From JADLGL01 sp050184415 (lineage in GTDB: Bacteria; Pseudomonadota; Alphaproteobacteria; Rhizobiales; Kaistiaceae), in assembly GCA_050184415.1 (NCBI GenBank), contig JBFXAJ010000020.1, positions 1 through 64,000 on the forward strand: a stretch of 64,000 bases of DNA. Direction: 5' to 3'. The notes under the pieces are model-generated. The model made no database searches, had not been told where the DNA came from, and saw nothing but the letters and a program-made list of their open reading frames with translations. Numbering within the stretch: the stretch's first letter is position 1; every line of letters begins with the position of its first letter. Made by a program: the position numbers and the translations under genes. This document shows positions 15,396 to 23,224 of this stretch, one piece after another.

Positions 15396-16976
15396 ATGAT
15401 CGGAAGACTGGTTGGGGCCGTCCTGGCCCTGTCGATGTTCACTTTCGCAGCGCACGCGCAGGAGCGCGCGACGCCGGCTGAAGCACAGGCCATGGCCGAG
15501 GCTGCGGCTGACCTCCTTGCAACGCAGGGTCCGGAGGTGGCGATCGCCGCCTTCAACACGGCGCCGGAGTGGCGCGACCGCGATCTCTACGTATTCGCCA
15601 TCGGCATTGACGGCGTGACGCTCGCCCATGTCGACCCCGGCCAGATCGGCCAGAGCGTCCTCGACCTCGTCGACGCCAATGGCGTCTATTTCGTCCGCGA
15701 GTTCCTCGCGATCGACGACCGCGGCTGGGTCGACTATTCCTATACGAACCCCACGACCGGCCTCACCGAGCCGAAACAGAGCTACGTCGTCCGCGTCGGC
15801 GACGTCGTCCTCGGCGTCGGCGCCTATGCGGAGCACGCCGCGCGGGCCACGCCGGACGAAGCGCAGGCCATGGCGGAAGCGGCTGCCGCACTCGTCGAAA
15901 CCGTAGGCCCCGAAGCTGCGGTCGAAGCCTTCAATACCGAGCCGGAATGGCGCGACCGGGACCTCTACGTGTTTGCGATCGACGAGACCGGGCTAGGCCT
16001 TGCTCACGTCGATCCGGCCCAGATCGGGGCCAACGCGATCGGCCTAGTGGATGCCAATGGCGTTCATTTCATCCAGGAGTTCATCGCCCTCGAGGAGCCG
16101 GGCTGGATCAATTACGGCTTCGCGAATCCGGTGACCGGGATCGTGGAGCCGAAGCAGAGCTACGTGATCCATGTCGGCGGGATCATCGTCGGGGTGGGCG
16201 CCTATGCGGAGCGCGCCGCCCGCGGCACGCCTGCGGAAGCCCAAGCGATGGCCGAGGCGGCCGCCGCCTTCCTCGAGGCCAACGGCCTCGACGCCGCCGC
16301 GGAAGCGTTCACGAACGCGCCGGAATGGCGCGACCGCGACCTCTACGTGTTCGTCCTCGACGCCGACGCCATCAACCTCGCGCATGGCGGCGACCCCGCC
16401 CTCGTCGGCGACGACATCAAGCTCCTCGTCGACCCCAACGGCGTCAACATCGGCGAGGCGATCATCGGCGTCGAGGACCGCGGCTGGGTCGACTACGTCT
16501 ACCGGAATCCGGAGAACGGCCTCGACGAGCCGAAGCAGACCTACGTCATTCACGTCGCGGACGTCTTCGTCGGCGTCGGCGCCTACGTCCCCACCGAGGA
16601 GCGCGCCACGCTCGACGAAGCCCAGGCGATGGCCGAGGCTGCCGCCGCCTTCCTCGAGGCCAACGGGCCGGAGGTCGCCTTCCCCGCCTTCACCGACGGG
16701 GTGGAATGGCACGACCGCGACCTCTACGTGTTCGCCTTCGACCTTGCCGGCACCTGCGTCGCCCATGGCGCGGACCCGGCCCTGATCGGGCAGGACCTGA
16801 CCGGGCTCGCCGACGTCAACGGCACGCTCTTCGTGCTCGACTTCATCGCCGTCACCGACGGGGCGTGGGTGCCCTATGTCTGGGCCAACCCGCTCAACGG
16901 CGTGGCCGAACCGAAGCAGAGCTACGTCATCCGCGTCGGCGACCACGTCGTCGGCGTCGGGGCCTACCTGCCTTGA
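15396..16976 (+). CDS. secreted protein with four tandem Cache domains
   Basis: This 526-aa protein has a signal peptide (MIGRLVGAVLALSMFTFAAHA) and then four consecutive copies of a roughly 126-residue single-Cache module. Each copy shows the same order of signatures: EAQAMAEAAA, then EWRDRDLYVF, then LAHVDP or similar, a DxNG segment, a GWVDY segment, and NP..G..EPKQSYV followed by VGVGAY. Cache modules normally sense small ligands outside chemoreceptors and histidine kinases, but no membrane anchor or signalling domain is present. The start at 15396 has a GGAGGGAAAG Shine-Dalgarno. The function, perhaps periplasmic ligand binding, is inference. Confidence 0.85.
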   Translation: MIGRLVGAVLALSMFTFAAHAQERATPAEAQAMAEAAADLLATQGPEVAIAAFNTAPEWRDRDLYVFAIGIDGVTLAHVDPGQIGQSVLDLVDANGVYFVREFLAIDDRGWVDYSYTNPTTGLTEPKQSYVVRVGDVVLGVGAYAEHAARATPDEAQAMAEAAAALVETVGPEAAVEAFNTEPEWRDRDLYVFAIDETGLGLAHVDPAQIGANAIGLVDANGVHFIQEFIALEEPGWINYGFANPVTGIVEPKQSYVIHVGGIIVGVGAYAERAARGTPAEAQAMAEAAAAFLEANGLDAAAEAFTNAPEWRDRDLYVFVLDADAINLAHGGDPALVGDDIKLLVDPNGVNIGEAIIGVEDRGWVDYVYRNPENGLDEPKQTYVIHVADVFVGVGAYVPTEERATLDEAQAMAEAAAAFLEANGPEVAFPAFTDGVEWHDRDLYVFAFDLAGTCVAHGADPALIGQDLTGLADVNGTLFVLDFIAVTDGAWVPYVWANPLNGVAEPKQSYVIRVGDHVVGVGAYLP

Positions 16977-16984
16977 CTTGACCA

Positions 16985-17016
16985 AGCGGAGCCCCGGCGC
17001 TAGCCGAGGCTCCGCT
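16985..17016 (+). terminator. hairpin terminator after the Cache gene
   Basis: A 9-bp stem (16985-16993 with 17008-17016, AGCGGAGCC/GGCTCCGCT) lies 9 bases after the stop codon. It sits immediately before tRNA-Thr. There is no clear U-tract, so its efficiency is uncertain. Confidence 0.55.
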
Positions 17017-17021
17017 CCGGC

Positions 17022-17096
17022 GCCGGCATAGCTCAGGGGTAGAGCAGCGGTTTTGTAAACCGTTGGTCGCGGGTTCAAATCCTGCTGCCGGCACCA
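17022..17096 (+). tRNA. tRNA-Thr (TGT)
   Basis: The plus-strand cloverleaf has acceptor GCCGGCA/TGCCGGC, D-arm GCTCAGGGGTAGAGC, anticodon loop TTTGTAA giving TGT, T-arm GCGGGTTCAAATCCTGC, discriminator A and an encoded CCA. Confidence 0.97.
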
Positions 17097-17261
17097 TAAA
17101 TCCGAAGCTTTTCTGCCATTTTCGTGGAGATCGCGGCGCCAGCGCATCCGTTGGGGTGGCGAGACCTTCGGCGACCTCCGGGATTCCCCGTAAGGGTGGA
17201 CCACGAATTTCGTCGCGCCCTTCGACCGGGCACAGATCGGATCAACCTCACGGAGGATCCG

Positions 17262-17903
17262 ATGACCGCCCTTGCCAATTTCAGCCCCGTCGCTTCCGCC
17301 GCGCCCCGCGCCCTCGAGAGCCTGCCCGGCGCCCTCCGGCGCTGTCGCCGGAACGAGGAAATCTTCGGCGAAGGCGATCCGGCGGACTTCGTGTACCGCG
17401 TCCGCTCCGGCACGGTGCGACTCTACCGGATCCTCTCGGACGGCCGCCGGCTCATCGGCTCTTTCCTCCACAGCGGCGACAGCTTCGGCTTTGAGGACAG
17501 CGACGAGCACGCGCTGTCCGCGGAAGCGGTCACCGACTGCGAGATCATCGCCACCCCGCGCCTCGCCGTCGCCCGCCGGGCGGAGAGCGACCACGAGTTC
17601 TCGCATCAGCTATGGCAGACGGCGGTGGCCGAGCTCTCGCGAGCACGGAAGCACATGCTCGTCCTGGGATGCCAGTCGGCCGTCGAGCGGGTCGGCTCGT
17701 TTCTCCTCGAGATGGCGCGGACCGCAGCCACCAAGGTCGTGACGCTGCCGATGTCCCGCCAGGACATCGCCGACTATCTCGGCCTCACGATCGAGACGGT
17801 CTCCCGGACCATCACCCAGCTGACCGAGCGGGGCGCCATCGAGGTCCCGTCCTCCCGCACGATTGTCCTGCGCAATCCCGCGCTTCTGCAAGCCGATGCC
17901 TAG
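17262..17903 (+). CDS. Crp/Fnr-family transcriptional regulator, FixK-like
   Basis: This 213-aa regulator has an N-terminal cyclic-nucleotide-type beta-barrel (about residues 25-110, NEEIFGEGDPADFVYRVRSG). A long dimer helix and a C-terminal winged helix-turn-helix (MSRQDIADYLGLTIETVSRT) follow. The recognition helix E-T-V-S-R is that of FNR/FixK proteins, which bind TTGA-N6-TCAA. The N-terminal cysteine cluster of true FNR is absent, so direct Fe-S oxygen sensing is unlikely. The ATG at 17262 has a GGAGG 7 bases upstream. A matching box lies about 130 bases downstream of the gene. Confidence 0.9.
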   Translation: MTALANFSPVASAAPRALESLPGALRRCRRNEEIFGEGDPADFVYRVRSGTVRLYRILSDGRRLIGSFLHSGDSFGFEDSDEHALSAEAVTDCEIIATPRLAVARRAESDHEFSHQLWQTAVAELSRARKHMLVLGCQSAVERVGSFLLEMARTAATKVVTLPMSRQDIADYLGLTIETVSRTITQLTERGAIEVPSSRTIVLRNPALLQADA

Positions 17904-18030
17904 GCCTGCTTCCGGCCTGATCCTCTTCCGCCGGCCACGAGCTTCGCAGGTCGCGAGATCCTGGTTTAGCCGGCTACCGAGTTCGCCGGGCTCGACCGAC
18001 GAGAGCCGCCACGGGCCCGAGCGATCCAGT

Positions 18031-18044
18031 TTGACCTGAATCAA
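18031..18044 (+). promoter_or_regulatory. FNR/FixK box
   Basis: The 14-base site TTGACCTGAATCAA fits the FNR/FixK consensus TTGAT-N4-ATCAA, with one mismatch in the left half. It lies 56 bases upstream of the 35-aa ORF at 18100 and 128 bases after the FixK-like gene. It is the only such site I noticed in the window's intergenic regions. Confidence 0.65.
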
Positions 18045-18099
18045 TCCCGTCCCGCGCGGCACATCCTACGATCATCATATCAATCCTTAGGACACGCCA

Positions 18100-18207
18100 A
18101 TGCCCACCGAAACGATACTCACGGTCACCCTCATCACGGCCCTCTTCATCGCCTTCGGACTCGTGCTGGGAAGGGCCAGCCGGACCGCCCCCCCGACATT
18201 CTCGTAG
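18100..18207 (+). CDS. small single-pass membrane protein (35 aa)
   Basis: This short ORF (MPTETILTVTLITALFIAFG and on to TFS) has one clear transmembrane helix at about residues 6-24 and a short basic tail. It starts 56 bases after an FNR/FixK box, suggesting expression under low oxygen. Tiny one-helix proteins often accompany terminal oxidases, but no oxidase gene is adjacent. It is not PqqA, since it lacks the Glu-x3-Tyr pair. There is no strong Shine-Dalgarno. Confidence is moderate, resting on the position and composition. Confidence 0.5.
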   Translation: MPTETILTVTLITALFIAFGLVLGRASRTAPPTFS

Positions 18208-18337
18208 GCATCGGGCGGGCGCGCCGCGCCGACGCGCGCGGGGGCCGGCGAGATCCGCAACGGCGATCCGCCGGCCGCCTGCAACGGCAATCAATTCGTT
18301 CGCCAAAAAGCGGTTCCAGCATTCTTGGGAGGAGTGC

Positions 18338-19108
18338 ATGAACATCCGCACCGTGGTGCCCCTCGACTCCGCCGATGCCCTGGAGCAGCGGCTGCGGTCA
18401 ATTGGCGCCGCCCGCTACCACCACCTCCACCCGTTCCATCAGGCCCTTCATGGCGGCCGGCTGGACATCGGGCAGATCCAGGCCTGGGCGCTCAACCGCT
18501 ACTATTATCAGGCATCGATCCCCATCAAGGACGCGATCGTCATCTCGCGTTTTCGCGACCGCGAGCTCCGGCGGGAATGGCTGCATCGCATCGAGGACCA
18601 TGATGGCCACACCGGCGCGGAAGGCGGGATCGAACGGTGGCTGCGGCTCACCGACTTTCTCGGCCTTGACCGCGACTACGTCATGTCGACGGAAGGCATC
18701 CTGCCGGCGACGCGGTTCGCGGTGGACGCCTATGTCGCCTTCGTCCGGGAGCGGTCGCCGCTCGAGGCGATCGCCTCGTCGCTGACCGAGCTGTTCGCGC
18801 CCGGCATCCACGGCGAGCGGATCGCCGGTCTCCTCGCCAATTACAGCTTCTTCACCGAGGAGGCGGTCGCCTATTTCCGGACCAGGCTGGACCAGGCCCC
18901 GCGAGATGCCGGGTTTGCCCTCAGGTACGTCCGGGAGAATGCCACGACGCCCGAACAGAGGGCAGCGGTCTGCAACGCCTTGACGTTCAAGACCGAGGTG
19001 CTGTGGTCGCAACTCGATGCCCTCGAGCACGCCTATGTCGACGGGGCAGTGCCTCCGGGCGTGTTCACGCCTTCCGAACCGGCGCCGCTGCCGGCGGGCG
19101 TCTCGTAG
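18338..19108 (+). CDS. pqqC: pyrroloquinoline-quinone synthase PqqC
   Basis: PqqC catalyses the final oxygen-dependent ring closure and oxidation that yields PQQ (256 aa, TenA/THI-4 helical fold). Recognisable segments are HPFHQALHGGRLDIGQIQAW, NRYYYQASIPIKDAIVISR, RIEDHDGH, YSFFTEEAVAYFRTRL and the Lys-bearing FKTEVLWSQLDALEHAY. A strong GGGAGGAG precedes the ATG at 18338. Neither pqqA, pqqB, pqqD nor pqqE is nearby, so the rest of the pathway must lie outside this window. Its product would serve the PQQ dehydrogenase encoded at 47.8-49.8 kb. Confidence 0.92.
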   Translation: MNIRTVVPLDSADALEQRLRSIGAARYHHLHPFHQALHGGRLDIGQIQAWALNRYYYQASIPIKDAIVISRFRDRELRREWLHRIEDHDGHTGAEGGIERWLRLTDFLGLDRDYVMSTEGILPATRFAVDAYVAFVRERSPLEAIASSLTELFAPGIHGERIAGLLANYSFFTEEAVAYFRTRLDQAPRDAGFALRYVRENATTPEQRAAVCNALTFKTEVLWSQLDALEHAYVDGAVPPGVFTPSEPAPLPAGVS

Positions 19109-19129
19109 CGACGGTCCGACGGTCCGACC

Positions 19130-19342
19130 GTGCCTGAAGCGTCCCCTCCCCCTCGTGCCTGTCCGGTCTGCCGAAGCGGCATGATCGCCGAGGGCAACGC
19201 CGAGGCACGCAACCTCTTCCGCTGCGACGATTGCGGCTGCATTGTCGACCTGCGTCCGCCGTCCAAGCGCAGCCTCTCAGGCGAGGCGGAGACGACGGCC
19301 GGGATCCCGCGGCCGCTGCCGCTCCGACGGCCCTCGCGCTGA
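19130..19342 (+). CDS. small zinc-ribbon protein
   Basis: This 70-aa ORF starts at a GTG 21 bases after the pqqC stop. It contains two CxxC pairs (ACPVCRSG and FRCDDCGC) spaced as a rubredoxin-like zinc ribbon. The remaining C-terminal third is basic and disordered. Its closeness to pqqC suggests co-transcription. It is not PqqD, which has no such cysteines. Function is unknown. Confidence 0.6.
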   Translation: MPEASPPPRACPVCRSGMIAEGNAEARNLFRCDDCGCIVDLRPPSKRSLSGEAETTAGIPRPLPLRRPSR

Positions 19343-19424
19343 CTTCACGAAGCCGCAGCAGGGCAGCGCCGGACCTGGCGTCGCGCGGCGCCCCGCAGAA
19401 CCGACACCTCGGAAACCACGCGCC

Positions 19425-20699
19425 CTAGGCGCCAAGCTTCCCGATCACGTCGCCGACGAGGACGGCAATCGTCAGGAGGGCGGCCACCAGTCCCCAGGCG
19501 GCCTTGAACCAGCGCCGCCGCTCGTCCGACCGCCTCATGATCTGCCACAGGCTGAGATTGACGACCGTGAACACCGCGAGCGTCACGTAGCTCGTCACCG
19601 AGGCGAGCTGGACGATCGGGAGCGCGGCGACGAGGATTGCGATCATGCCGGCGACCAGCAGCGTCGCACGGACCGGCGTCCGCCGCCGCGGATGGATCAG
19701 CCCGAGCCAGGCCGGGCGGACGAGACCTTCGCGGGCCATCCCGTAAAGGAGGCGGCTCGCCATCACGACCTGGATTAGGACGCCGTTGATCATGGCGATG
19801 GCGGCGATCACCGTGACGGGCGCCGGCGATCCGCCGGTCACGGCCGCGAACATGTCGGCCATCGGCGCCTGGCTTTCCGCGATCGGCACGGTGTCGCTGA
19901 GGGCAACGGCCAGCATCGCCACGCCGACATAGATCAGCGTGGTCAGGGCGAGCGTCACCACGACGGCCGGCCCCATCACCCGCTCCGGGCGCCGCGTCTC
20001 CTCCGCCATGTTGACGATGTCCTCGAAGCCGATGAAGGCGTAGAAGGCGACGGCGATGGCGGCGAGGATCACGCCGAGCTCAGCCATGCTCGGCATGACG
20101 AGGACGCGCTCCCACAGCGCCGGCTCGCCGAGCTCCGGCAGCCCGGCGACGATCACCACGAGCAGCGTCCCGACCTCGACAAGGGTGACCGCCGCTGCGA
20201 GGAGGATGCTCTCGCGCACGCCGAGGATCGCGACGCCCGTGAGGGCCGCGAGGAGGCCGAGCGCGATGACGAAGGGCGGAACGTCGATCAGCGTCGCAAG
20301 ATACGACCCGAAGGCGAGTGCGATAACGCTGGCCGAGACGATCCCGGTGATTGCGACCCCGATCCCGGTCACCCGCGCCATCCCCGGCCCAAACGCGGCC
20401 TTCGCGTAGACCGCGGCGCCGGCGGCCCGGGGAAACCGGGCGGACAGGAAGGCGTAGGAGCCCGCACTCGCCCCGGCGAGGACTGCGGCAATCACGAAGA
20501 CGAGCGGTGACAGCGGCCCGGCCCGCCCGACGATCTCACCGATCAGGGCGAAGATGCCGGCGCCGATGGTGACGCCGAGACCGTAGAAGATCAGAAGCGG
20601 AAGGCCAAGGACGCGGCGCAATGCCGACGGATCCGGAGAGGGCGGCTGCAACACGGACGGCCTGGCACGCTTTCGAAGGAAGGAGCGCCGGGTGCGCAA
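19425..20699 (-). CDS. APC-family amino acid permease
   Basis: This is a polytopic inner-membrane transporter (up to 424 aa, about 12 helices) of the amino acid-polyamine-organocation superfamily. The first helix carries the family signature GLGVTIGAGIFALIGEIVGR. A later segment, AFYAFIGFEDIVNMAEETRRPERVMG, is the conserved APC motif after helix 6. Substrate cannot be read. The longest frame begins at a TTG at 20699; a GTG 45 bases downstream is an alternative start. It stands alone on the minus strand. Confidence 0.87.
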   Translation of the reverse strand: MRTRRSFLRKRARPSVLQPPSPDPSALRRVLGLPLLIFYGLGVTIGAGIFALIGEIVGRAGPLSPLVFVIAAVLAGASAGSYAFLSARFPRAAGAAVYAKAAFGPGMARVTGIGVAITGIVSASVIALAFGSYLATLIDVPPFVIALGLLAALTGVAILGVRESILLAAAVTLVEVGTLLVVIVAGLPELGEPALWERVLVMPSMAELGVILAAIAVAFYAFIGFEDIVNMAEETRRPERVMGPAVVVTLALTTLIYVGVAMLAVALSDTVPIAESQAPMADMFAAVTGGSPAPVTVIAAIAMINGVLIQVVMASRLLYGMAREGLVRPAWLGLIHPRRRTPVRATLLVAGMIAILVAALPIVQLASVTSYVTLAVFTVVNLSLWQIMRRSDERRRWFKAAWGLVAALLTIAVLVGDVIGKLGA

Positions 20700-20723
20700 T
20701 CCGCCCCGGCGCTCGCGACGATT

Positions 20724-21182
20724 CTAGAGCGTATTGTAGATAACCGCGAAGGCGATGGCAGCGCCGAGAAGGCAGAGCGGGACGGTCGTGACGAGCACCA
20801 ATGCTTCGATCCCGGTGACCTTCCCTTCGGCGGTCTCGAACCCGCGGATGAGGAAACGACGGAGACTGCCGGGTGCGGGCTCGACCACGCCATGGCGCTG
20901 GTTGAACCGCCGGGCCATCACCGACATCCCCCAGGGCGTACCGGCATAGGCCGCGAAGCAGACGGTGACGATGACGAGGGCAAGTCCCAGCATCGGCTGG
21001 GTGACGAAACCGATCCAGAACGTGGCGACCATCAGCGCGTAGGCCGCGGCGGCGATCTTCAGCACCGCCGGATGCAGCGTCGATGTCGATGCGAGGTCGG
21101 AGACGTGGTCGCGGACGGCAACGGCGGTGTAGCTCGCGAGAGCGTCGACGGTCGTGCCACGATTGATGGCGATGGTGCTCAT
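20724..21182 (-). CDS. small integral membrane protein, unknown function
   Basis: This 152-aa protein begins MSTIAINRGTTVDALASYTA. It has three predicted helices (about residues 44-62, 68-86 and 130-150) separated by a basic cytoplasmic loop with MARRFNQRHGVVEPAPGS. The ATG at 21182 is preferred. The frame remains open for about 280 more bases upstream, but that part has no ATG and poor composition. I do not recognise the family. Confidence 0.65.
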   Translation of the reverse strand: MSTIAINRGTTVDALASYTAVAVRDHVSDLASTSTLHPAVLKIAAAAYALMVATFWIGFVTQPMLGLALVIVTVCFAAYAGTPWGMSVMARRFNQRHGVVEPAPGSLRRFLIRGFETAEGKVTGIEALVLVTTVPLCLLGAAIAFAVIYNTL

Positions 21183-21621
21183 TGCTTTCCTCGAAAACAG
21201 TTGCCTTTCAACGGTGAAAGCTTCGCGCTGCCCGGACCGGCGGGATTTGCGCCAGATCAACCAGGTCCGCGACCGGCCGCCGCAGCCGCCCGGCGACATG
21301 ATCGACGCAGTGATGGGGGATCGCGCCGACACGCGAACGTGGACCCGTCTGACGAACACCATGACGAGGCTTGCGAGGAGGACACCGAGCGGTCGGAAGG
21401 CGGCGCCCCAGCGCTGCGGGCGCGCAGGACGGGAGAAACCGTCCGCGACGAGATTCACGACACCGAGGATTAGGAAGACGGGAGGGCCAGCGCGGCCGCA
21501 GCGACGGCAAAAGTCCTAGCGGCTCCGTCAATGCCGCCATCCACGACATCGCGGAGATGGAGGGCCCGGCAGGCCCGGCGCGGGGGCCGGCCGCCGATCG
21601 CCGAGCCTGTTGCGCCAGGCG
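21183..21621. other. intergenic region without a supportable gene
   Basis: About 440 bases separate the small membrane protein from the oxidase subunit IV gene. On the minus strand a frame carries two hydrophobic runs (around 21455-21480 and 21350-21390) but lacks a good start codon. It might be a decayed membrane gene. No RNA gene or repeat was seen. Confidence 0.35.
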
Positions 21622-21780
21622 CTAGCTCAGCAGGAAGAACACGACGATCAGGACTGCCATGACACCGACCGAGGCTACCGTCAGCAGCCGCAGGAAGCCG
21701 CGATAGGTCTTGCGGTGGTGCTCGAGATCCTTGGCGATGTCCACCGCCGAGGCCGTGCCGATCTCAATTTCCTTAGCCAT
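21622..21780 (-). CDS. aa3-type cytochrome c oxidase subunit IV
   Basis: This 52-aa one-helix protein has the alphaproteobacterial pattern: an acidic N-terminus (MAKEIEIGTASAVDIAKDLE), then HHRKTYRGFLRLL and a C-terminal helix (TVASVGVMAVLIVVFFLLS). The family packs against the aa3 oxidase core in Rhodobacter/Paracoccus-type enzymes. The main oxidase genes are not in this window, which is normal for this subunit. The start at 21780 is set by the family N-terminus. This is a good taxonomic marker for Alphaproteobacteria. Confidence 0.88.
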   Translation of the reverse strand: MAKEIEIGTASAVDIAKDLEHHRKTYRGFLRLLTVASVGVMAVLIVVFFLLS

Positions 21781-22006
21781 CTCATGTTCCGGCCATCCGT
21801 CGGCCGCCTCCCGTTTCATCTTCCGTCTTGGAAGAGACGCGACCCCTGGTGTGTCGCGGTGCCGGAGGACCGTCACTTCCGGTTCGATACGGATTGCGAC
21901 CGTGCGCCGCGCCTTGGGACATGCCCACGCGCGGGGGTTTGATCGTGCTCAATGCCCGTCGGTCCGGACGGGGGAAGATGGGCGTTCCAGAAAAACGGAG
22001 TGTGTC

Positions 22007-22471
22007 GTGAACATCGAGACGACGACGGTCACCTCGGCGCCAATGCTGTACGTGACCCGCACCACACCGATGGCCCCAGAGGCCATCGCCGCCGCCATGC
22101 AGGACGCCTTCACGTCAATCGGTACCTTTGTCGGCCAGAACGCGGTGGAGGTCACCGGCCCGCCGATCGCGGTCTACCGCGACTATGGCGCCGAGACCGT
22201 CACGATGGACGTGGGCTTCCCGGTGACGAAAGCGAGTCTCGGCAAAGCCGGGAATGGCGTCCGCTCCGGCACGACCCCCGGCGGCAAGGCTTTGATGGCC
22301 GTCCATGTCGGACCGTATGACCGGCTCCGCGAGACCTATGCCGCGATCGGCGACGAGCTGAACCGCCGCGGCATCACGATGCCGGCGACCTCATGGGAGC
22401 GTTACGTCGGCGATCCCGCAGCGACGCCTCCCGAAGAACTCCGCACCGAGATCTACCTGCCGCTCCGTTGA
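22007..22471 (+). CDS. GyrI-like effector-binding domain protein
   Basis: This 154-aa protein starts at a GTG with GGAG 6 bases upstream. It resembles the stand-alone GyrI/AraC-type effector-binding fold (SHV domain): AVYRDYGAETVTMDVGFPV in the first half and GKALMAVHVGPYDRLRETYA, then TEIYLPLR, in the second. Such proteins bind small hydrophobic ligands or drugs in the cytoplasm. No DNA-binding domain is present. Confidence 0.78.
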   Translation: MNIETTTVTSAPMLYVTRTTPMAPEAIAAAMQDAFTSIGTFVGQNAVEVTGPPIAVYRDYGAETVTMDVGFPVTKASLGKAGNGVRSGTTPGGKALMAVHVGPYDRLRETYAAIGDELNRRGITMPATSWERYVGDPAATPPEELRTEIYLPLR

Positions 22472-22599
22472 ATGCGATGCTGCGCTTTCGGACGCGCCAG
22501 ACCACTGTTTGCGGCGTGACACTACCCCGATCGAAGAGGCCGGTGGACCCGTCCCCTTCGCGGCGTGACCTTGCACGGACCATCAACGGAGCATTCGAG

Positions 22600-22842
22600 A
22601 TGCACACACTCAAGATCCGCGTCCTCCAGGGGGACACGCCCAAGTCGACCATGACCATTCCACTTCGCTTCGTCAGGACGGCGACGCGGCTTGTCCCAAA
22701 ACGCGCCTTGGAGGCGCTCAGGGAAGACGGCGTCGACCTCGCTGAGCTGGTGCGTCTCGCCGAAGACCCGGAGGCAAGCGGCGAGATCGCGGTCTTGGAG
22801 GATCATGCCAAGGGCGAGAAGACGATCGTCTCCATCGAATAG
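22600..22842 (+). CDS. conserved small protein of unknown function (80 aa)
   Basis: The ORF begins MHTLKIRVLQGDTPKSTMTI. It is predicted to be a small mixed alpha/beta soluble protein with an amphipathic, Leu/Arg-rich middle (FVRTATRLVPKRALEALRED) and an acidic C-terminus. It ends 8 bases before the next gene, suggesting co-transcription. I do not recognise the family. Confidence 0.6.
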   Translation: MHTLKIRVLQGDTPKSTMTIPLRFVRTATRLVPKRALEALREDGVDLAELVRLAEDPEASGEIAVLEDHAKGEKTIVSIE

Positions 22843-22850
22843 ACCGGCCG

Positions 22851-23201
22851 ATGATCGATCGGCAGCGCCTGGCCATCGCGCGCGGCGTCCACACTGCCAT
22901 CTACGTCGTGATGGCGGCGTCGACGTTCCTTGTCCTCTATGCGGGCGTGACCGGCCGGGACGGCGCCTGGCTGTGGGTGGCCCTTGCGCTGCTCGCTGTC
23001 GAGACGGTCGTGTTCGTCGCCAACCGTTTCACCTGTCCGCTGACCGCCCTCGCCCGGCGCTACGGCGCCACCGCGGGCTATGCGTTCGACACGTTCCTTC
23101 CCGAGCGCGCGACCCGCTACACCTTCCGGTTCTTCGGGACCGTGATGGCAATCGGCCTGCTTCTCCTCGCGGCCCGGTGGGCTGGCCTGTCGTTGGCTTG
23201 A
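22851..23201 (+). CDS. small integral membrane protein (116 aa)
   Basis: Three hydrophobic segments (about residues 12-30, 40-58 and 93-112) flank a loop with RFTCPLTALARRYGA and DTFLPERATRYTFRF, which resembles small uncharacterised membrane proteins of proteobacteria. It directly follows the 80-aa gene. Function is unknown. Confidence 0.65.
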   Translation: MIDRQRLAIARGVHTAIYVVMAASTFLVLYAGVTGRDGAWLWVALALLAVETVVFVANRFTCPLTALARRYGATAGYAFDTFLPERATRYTFRFFGTVMAIGLLLLAARWAGLSLA

Positions 23202-23224
23202 CGCCGCAACGTAGGTGGGCGGCG

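Noticed and set aside
18100..18207. The 35-aa ORF as PqqA, the PQQ precursor peptide
   Set aside because: PqqA needs a Glu and Tyr spaced by three residues. This peptide has no such pair and is a membrane helix.
21183..21458. N-terminal extension of the 152-aa membrane protein
   Set aside because: The frame is open and has a hydrophobic run but has only a GTG start without ribosome-binding site and poor composition; the ATG at 21182 is better supported.
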